A DNA stretch of 8,513 nt, taken from positions 1 to 8,513 of the forward strand of contig JBBQKI010000057.1 in assembly GCA_038326725.1 (NCBI GenBank), given 5' to 3'. How positions within the stretch are numbered: the first letter of the stretch is position 1; each line of letters starts with the position of its first letter. The DNA comes from JBBQKI01 sp038326725. Its GTDB lineage: Bacteria; Bacteroidota; Bacteroidia; Flavobacteriales; Flavobacteriaceae. Positions 4,058-8,513 of this stretch are shown here, piece after piece. The notes beneath the pieces were generated by a model. The model had not been told where the DNA came from. It made no database searches and worked only from the letters and a program-made list of their open reading frames with translations. The translations under genes were made by a program, and so were the position numbers.

Positions 4058-6493
4058 ATGCTGCTTTTAAAAAAATATTTTTCCCTTTTTTTAATTATAC
4101 TTCCCACCTTTTTAATTGCGCAGGATGTTGCGCTGTTCCAGCAATTCAACGGCCAATATGATTATTTGGCGTTCGGAAATACCCTAAACCTTACAGAAAA
4201 TGGAAGTGGTGAAGATTGCGTTATTTTAACCCAAAGCGCTGCCACCTTTACTCTACAACCCGGACAAGAAGTGGTGGCCGCATATTTATACTGGGCGGGT
4301 TCCGGGACCGGGGATTTTGAGGTCAAATTGAACAATGCCCCCATTTTAGCGGAAAGAACTTTTAGCTATCTCTTTAATTCCGGAGGCACGGAGTACGTTT
4401 ATTTTGCTGCCTCTACGGACGTTACTGCACAACTTACTGCCACCGGCAATGGGGTTTATACCCTTTCGGAACTGAACCTTTCACAAGTTATACCAACCTA
4501 TTGCAGCCCTCCCGGCACAGGCACCAACTTTGGCGGTTGGGCTGTTACTGTAGTGTATGAAGATGCTTCCCTCCCCATAAACCAAGTAAATATTTTTGAT
4601 GGCCTTCAAGGAGTTTCCGATGTTAATCAAGAACTCACCATTGTGTTGGAAAACCTCCTCGTTTTGGATAATGCAGGGGCAAAAATCGGATTTCTTGCTT
4701 GGGAAGGGGATTCTTCCATTGCCGTAAACGAAACCCTTCGCATCAACGGGAATATTTTAAGCAATGCGCCACTTAATCCCGCGGATAATGCCTTCAACGG
4801 CACTAATAGTTTTACTGGTTCCGCTGAATTGTACAATATGGACATCGATTTTTATTCCATAGAAAATTTTATAAATCCCGGAGATACTTCGGCAACCATC
4901 GAACTTACCTCATCCCAAGATTTCGTGATGGTGAACAACATCGTTACCGTGCTGAACACCGAACTGCCGGATGCAACCATAAGCATGGACACTATAGTCG
5001 GCGGAACGGAATGTGGAAATAGGGAAATTACCATAGATTATACGGTTTACAATTTGGAAAGCACTGCAATCCTGCCCGCAAATACACCCATCGCTTTTTA
5101 TGCTGACCAAACTTTGGTGGGGCAGACTACCACGGTAGCTGATATTCCCATTAATGGGTCCGAAAGTGGGACGATTATTTTGGCCATCCCGAACAGTGTT
5201 CCCGCCGATTTTATTTTAAAAGCAGTAGTAGACGATACCGGCAACGGCACAGGTGTCGTAAACGAATTGGACGAGGATAACAATGAAGACGAAGTTGATT
5301 TTCATTTGTTGGTAAATCCCATAATTACAGGCATTATAGATTTGGAAAAATGTGATGTACTCGGTACCGAGCTTTTTGACCTTACTGAAGCCACTGCGGA
5401 AATTGACCCTATTTATGCGCTTTCATTTCACCTTTCTTTGGAAGCTGCGCAAAATAATGAAGCCCCAATCCTCAACCCCGAAACCTATGAGAATATTACT
5501 AATCCGCAGACCGTTTACATCCGCGTAGCCACACCCGAATGTTTTTTGACCGACAATTTCACCATTGAAGTTTTGGTGTGCCCCTTGCCGGATGCCTCGA
5601 TTACTTTAGAAGAAATGGATGCCTGTCGCGGCCGCGCCTTTACCCTTGTTTATACGGTTTTCAATATTGAAGCCACAGGGCCTTTACCCGCCGGAACTTC
5701 CATTGCTTTTTATACCAACGGGTTTTTGGCGGGATTGTCGCAAACGATGAACACTATCCCAATAGGCGGTAGTGAAGCGGGGGAAATCATTATTTTTCCG
5801 GATGAAAGTCTGCCGGATATTTTTACGATTTTGGCAGTGGTTGACGATGACGGAAACGGCAACGGCTCGGTGGAGGAATTGAACGAAGGTAATAACACTT
5901 TTGAAATCACGGTTTCCTTTGTGAGCATCCCCCCCATCCCAACTTTGCCCGACTTGCTACTATGCGATGAAGGTTTCAATACCGCCACTTTCGACCTCAC
6001 GGTGCAGGACGAATTGATTTCCACCGGACCGGAAGATGTGGTTTTATATTACACCACTTTGGAAAATGCTATTGAAAACCAAAACCCCATTTCGGACCCA
6101 GAGCAATACCAAAATGGCGCCGACCCGCAGATTATTTACGTGCGGCTGGAAAATGAAATTTGCTTTGCCACAGCCTCTTTTCTTTTGACTACCGAAAATT
6201 GCCCGCCCTTTATCCCCCAAGGGTTTTCCCCGAACGGCGATGGCATCAACGATACCTTTGAAATCAGCAACCTGCTGAATATTTATGAAGCGTTTGAATT
6301 AAAAATTTACTCCCGCGAGGGTAACCAGATCCACACCGCACGGACTGAAGATGGTTTTTGGGATGGCATTGCCACCGAAGGCTTGTTGTTCAAAGGCAGC
6401 TTGGTCCCTGTTGGCACCTATTATTATGTGTTGTACCTGAACGATCCGGAATATCCGGAGCCATTTTTGGGATGGGTTTATTTGAATTATTAA
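4058..6493 (+). CDS. Large secreted repeat protein with T9SS type B (gliding-associated) C-terminal domain
   Basis: An 811-residue exported protein. A signal peptide (KK, a hydrophobic stretch, then LIA before Gln22) is followed by a beta-rich N-terminal region (about 22-300) with AAYLYWAGSG and GGWAVTVVYED motifs, a module I have seen in flavobacterial surface proteins but cannot name. Then comes a 207-residue super-repeat twice (303-509 and 510-716). Each copy has a CARDB-like domain starting LPDA and holding VVDD-GNG and an Asn-rich acidic end, then a second domain with the pattern CD...FDLT...P...P..Y.N...PQ..YVR...CF......CP. Residues about 717-811 are the type B sorting domain with SPNGDGINDTFEI and a final GWVYLNY, which directs T9SS export and often cell-surface attachment. 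Cysteines recur once per module in matching places (432/636, 495/702, 508/715), perhaps as disulfides. There is no catalytic motif; adhesion or a structural surface role is an inference. The ATG at 4058 directly precedes the signal peptide. Confidence 0.92.
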   Translation: MLLLKKYFSLFLIILPTFLIAQDVALFQQFNGQYDYLAFGNTLNLTENGSGEDCVILTQSAATFTLQPGQEVVAAYLYWAGSGTGDFEVKLNNAPILAERTFSYLFNSGGTEYVYFAASTDVTAQLTATGNGVYTLSELNLSQVIPTYCSPPGTGTNFGGWAVTVVYEDASLPINQVNIFDGLQGVSDVNQELTIVLENLLVLDNAGAKIGFLAWEGDSSIAVNETLRINGNILSNAPLNPADNAFNGTNSFTGSAELYNMDIDFYSIENFINPGDTSATIELTSSQDFVMVNNIVTVLNTELPDATISMDTIVGGTECGNREITIDYTVYNLESTAILPANTPIAFYADQTLVGQTTTVADIPINGSESGTIILAIPNSVPADFILKAVVDDTGNGTGVVNELDEDNNEDEVDFHLLVNPIITGIIDLEKCDVLGTELFDLTEATAEIDPIYALSFHLSLEAAQNNEAPILNPETYENITNPQTVYIRVATPECFLTDNFTIEVLVCPLPDASITLEEMDACRGRAFTLVYTVFNIEATGPLPAGTSIAFYTNGFLAGLSQTMNTIPIGGSEAGEIIIFPDESLPDIFTILAVVDDDGNGNGSVEELNEGNNTFEITVSFVSIPPIPTLPDLLLCDEGFNTATFDLTVQDELISTGPEDVVLYYTTLENAIENQNPISDPEQYQNGADPQIIYVRLENEICFATASFLLTTENCPPFIPQGFSPNGDGINDTFEISNLLNIYEAFELKIYSREGNQIHTARTEDGFWDGIATEGLLFKGSLVPVGTYYYVLYLNDPEYPEPFLGWVYLNY
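4964..6205 (+). repeat. Intragenic tandem duplication, two units of 621 bp (207 codons)
   Basis: Unit 1 spans 4964-5584 and unit 2 spans 5585-6205. They begin with LPDAT and LPDAS and end with LVCP and ENCP, so the ends are offset by exactly 207 residues. Inside, the offset falls to 204 (for example Cys432 to Cys636) and returns to 207 (Cys495 to Cys702), showing compensating small indels. At the DNA level the copies are clearly diverged, so the duplication is old. Confidence 0.8.
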
Positions 6494-6561
6494 GTATAAA
6501 AAATGTACATATATTGAAAACCTCCCATTACTGAATATTTATAACATTAATTATTTATCAA

Positions 6562-8499
6562 ATGAAAACCCTATCCACTTTTCTCCTCCTCTTCCTTTTC
6601 ACCAGTAACCTTTTCGGTCAAAAGGATTTTATTACCGTAACCGATAACTTGGTTATTGATGGCATTCCCGCCTTGCCATCAAGTCTTATTGACGAGGTAA
6701 AAAACTACACCGAATCCCGCGGCGCTTCCTTGGCGGCGTGGCATCCCTTAAAAAAAGAAATGATTATTGTTACCCGCTTCGCGAACAGTAACCAACTTCA
6801 CTACGTAACCCGGCCCGATGGTGCCCGCAAACAGCTAACGTTTTTTGAAGAACCCGTGGGCAACGCGAATTTTGAACCCATAAACGGAAATTATTTTCTA
6901 TATCAAAAGGATATTGGCGGCAATGAATTTTCCCAAATTTACCGTTATGACGTGGCTACCAAAAAATCGGTGATGCTTACCGACGGCCTTCGCTCCCAAA
7001 ACGGCAGCATCAAATGGAACAACAAAGGCAATATGATTGCTTATGCCACCACCATGCGCAACGGGATGGATAGGGATATTCATATCATGAACCCGCTTAT
7101 TCCAACATCTTCAAGGAAAGTTGCGGAGAACAGCGGTGGCGGCTGGGGCATTGTGGATTGGTCCGCAGATGATTCCAAACTTTTGATTCAGGAAAGGTTA
7201 TCGGTAAATGAATCGCGGCTTTACATGCTGGATATAAATAGCGGGAATAAAACCCGGTTACTCCCCATAAAAGACGAACGTTCCACCTTCTCCGGTATTG
7301 GTTTTTCCAAAGACGGCAAGGGAATTTACATCATTACAAATACCGAAAATGAATTCAATAGACTAGCTTTATATGACATTGCTTCAAAAAAAATAAATTA
7401 TCTCTCCACCCCCATTCCTTGGGATGTTGAGGATGCCGAACTTTCAAAAGATAAATCTAAACTGGCTTTTGTTACCAATGAAAATGGCCTATCAAAACTT
7501 TATATCATGCCCACGGCAACAAACCAATACACGGGAGTGTCCAATATTCCCACTGGCATCATCGGCAGTATCAAGTGGTCCCACGATTCCAATTCTGTGG
7601 GCCTTACTTTTACCGCCTATAATTCCTCCGCAGATGTTTATGATTATGATACCACTTCCAAATCTCTAATCCGTTGGACGGAGAGCGAACTTGGTGGCAT
7701 GGATATTTCCAACCTTGAACCACCCAAATTGATTACTTGGAATTCTTTTGATAACAAACCAATATCTGGCTATTTATATAAAGCTTCCTCCAAATTCCCC
7801 GGAAAGCGTCCCGTCATCATCAATATTCACGGCGGCCCGGAAGGGCAATCGCGGCCTTCCTTTTTGGGCCGTTCCAATTATTACCTCAACGAACTGGGCA
7901 TAACCATGATTTATCCAAACGTAAGAGGCTCCACGGGCTACGGCAAAACCTTTGTAGATTTGGACAATGGCCTAAAGCGTGAAGAATCCGTAAAGGATAT
8001 TGGCGCGCTTTTGGACTGGATAGCGCAACAGCCGGACTTGGACAAAGACAGGATAATGGTTAGCGGCGGAAGTTATGGCGGCTATATGACCTTGGCCGTG
8101 GCCTATCATTATTCCGACCGAATCCGTTGTGCTTTGGACGTAGTGGGCATCTCCAATTTCAATACCTTCTTGAAAAACACCGAAGATTACCGCCGGGACT
8201 TGAGAAGGGTGGAATATGGCGATGAACGCGATCCGGAAATGGCTGCATTTTTTGAAACCATCGCTCCACTGAACCATACGGACAAAATAAAAAAACCCCT
8301 CTTTGTGGTTCAGGGCGGTAATGATCCGCGTGTGCCACACACTGAATCCATCCAAATGGTAGAAAAAATAAAACAGAACAATGGCACCGTTTGGTACCTC
8401 ATGGCAAAAGATGAAGGCCATGGCTTTAGGAAAAAGAACAATAGCGATTTCCAGTTTTATGCCACTATAGAATTTATACGGCGGTACTTGATTGATTAA
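6562..8499 (+). CDS. Exported S9 family serine peptidase (prolyl oligopeptidase fold)
   Basis: The 645-residue enzyme starts with a signal peptide (MKTLSTFLLLFLFTSNLFGQ; cleavage near Gln20) and is probably periplasmic, or surface-exposed by another route, as no T9SS tail is present. Residues about 45-370 hold repeated blade-like segments of a beta-propeller (for example IKWNNKGNMIAYAT, VDWSADDSKLLIQ, IGFSKDGKGIYIIT, IKWSHDSNSVGLTF). Residues about 390-645 are the alpha/beta-hydrolase domain, with the HGGP oxyanion motif (423-426), nucleophile Ser504 in GGSYGGYM, Asp588 in GGNDPRVP and His620 in DEGHGF, so the triad is complete. Enzymes of this family cut short peptides, often after proline or an acylated N-terminus; which type applies here cannot be told. 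The ATG at 6562 is fixed by the signal peptide. It lies 68 bp after the secreted repeat protein on the same strand with no terminator visible between them, so co-transcription is possible. Confidence 0.94.
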   Translation: MKTLSTFLLLFLFTSNLFGQKDFITVTDNLVIDGIPALPSSLIDEVKNYTESRGASLAAWHPLKKEMIIVTRFANSNQLHYVTRPDGARKQLTFFEEPVGNANFEPINGNYFLYQKDIGGNEFSQIYRYDVATKKSVMLTDGLRSQNGSIKWNNKGNMIAYATTMRNGMDRDIHIMNPLIPTSSRKVAENSGGGWGIVDWSADDSKLLIQERLSVNESRLYMLDINSGNKTRLLPIKDERSTFSGIGFSKDGKGIYIITNTENEFNRLALYDIASKKINYLSTPIPWDVEDAELSKDKSKLAFVTNENGLSKLYIMPTATNQYTGVSNIPTGIIGSIKWSHDSNSVGLTFTAYNSSADVYDYDTTSKSLIRWTESELGGMDISNLEPPKLITWNSFDNKPISGYLYKASSKFPGKRPVIINIHGGPEGQSRPSFLGRSNYYLNELGITMIYPNVRGSTGYGKTFVDLDNGLKREESVKDIGALLDWIAQQPDLDKDRIMVSGGSYGGYMTLAVAYHYSDRIRCALDVVGISNFNTFLKNTEDYRRDLRRVEYGDERDPEMAAFFETIAPLNHTDKIKKPLFVVQGGNDPRVPHTESIQMVEKIKQNNGTVWYLMAKDEGHGFRKKNNSDFQFYATIEFIRRYLID

Positions 8500-8513
8500 A
8501 AAAACCTGCGGTA

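Noticed and set aside
6503..6510. The palindrome ATGTACAT in the spacer before the S9 peptidase gene
   Set aside because: Eight bases of symmetry in A+T-rich DNA is expected by chance and the symmetry does not extend outward.
7972..8421. A 149-codon minus-strand open frame opposite the catalytic domain of the S9 peptidase
   Set aside because: The plus strand encodes an intact catalytic triad in the same DNA, and the antisense protein has no recognisable motif or leader.

Overview
The window looks like a chromosomal segment of a flavobacterium (phylum Bacteroidota). Two proteins carry C-terminal signals of the type IX secretion system (T9SS), one type A and one type B. There is a cyclophilin-FKBP fusion of a kind known from this group, start codons have no Shine-Dalgarno sequence, and the spacers are A+T-rich. 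No rRNA, tRNA, CRISPR array, transposase or phage gene is visible.

Layout. (1) Positions 2-421, plus strand: the 3' end of a secreted protein gene with a type A sorting domain, cut by the window edge. (2) Positions 474-504: a strong hairpin terminator between two convergent genes. (3) Positions 544-1065, minus strand: a DinB/YfiT-like metal-dependent transferase or hydrolase. (4) Positions 1205-2137, minus strand: a two-domain peptidyl-prolyl isomerase (cyclophilin then FKBP). (5) Positions 2259-3997, plus strand, divergent from the isomerase: a two-gene ABC exporter of the BcrA/LanF general type (ATPase, then six-helix permease, 5 bp apart). (6) Positions 4058-6493, plus strand: an 811-residue secreted protein with a 207-residue super-repeat present twice and a type B T9SS domain. 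(7) Positions 6562-8499, plus strand: an exported S9 prolyl-oligopeptidase-family serine peptidase.

The genes do not form one obvious pathway. The minus-strand pair is cytosolic (protein folding and probably thiol or metal chemistry). The ABC pair is one transporter. The last two genes and the partial first gene belong to the exported proteome. All coding genes are of recognisable families and appear intact apart from the truncated first one.

The least ordinary signal is non-coding. The two spacers flanking the isomerase gene hold three short in-register tandem arrays: six 7-bp units at 1161-1202, three 8-bp units at 1068-1091, and five 7-bp units at 2167-2201. Their units differ, but all can be aligned on a loose TG-A/C-AT-A/T-C core. 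The third array also folds as a perfect 11-bp inverted repeat and lies next to a 15-bp A/T homopolymer touching the isomerase start codon. I found no clear new multi-gene system; these arrays are the best candidate for something poorly described.
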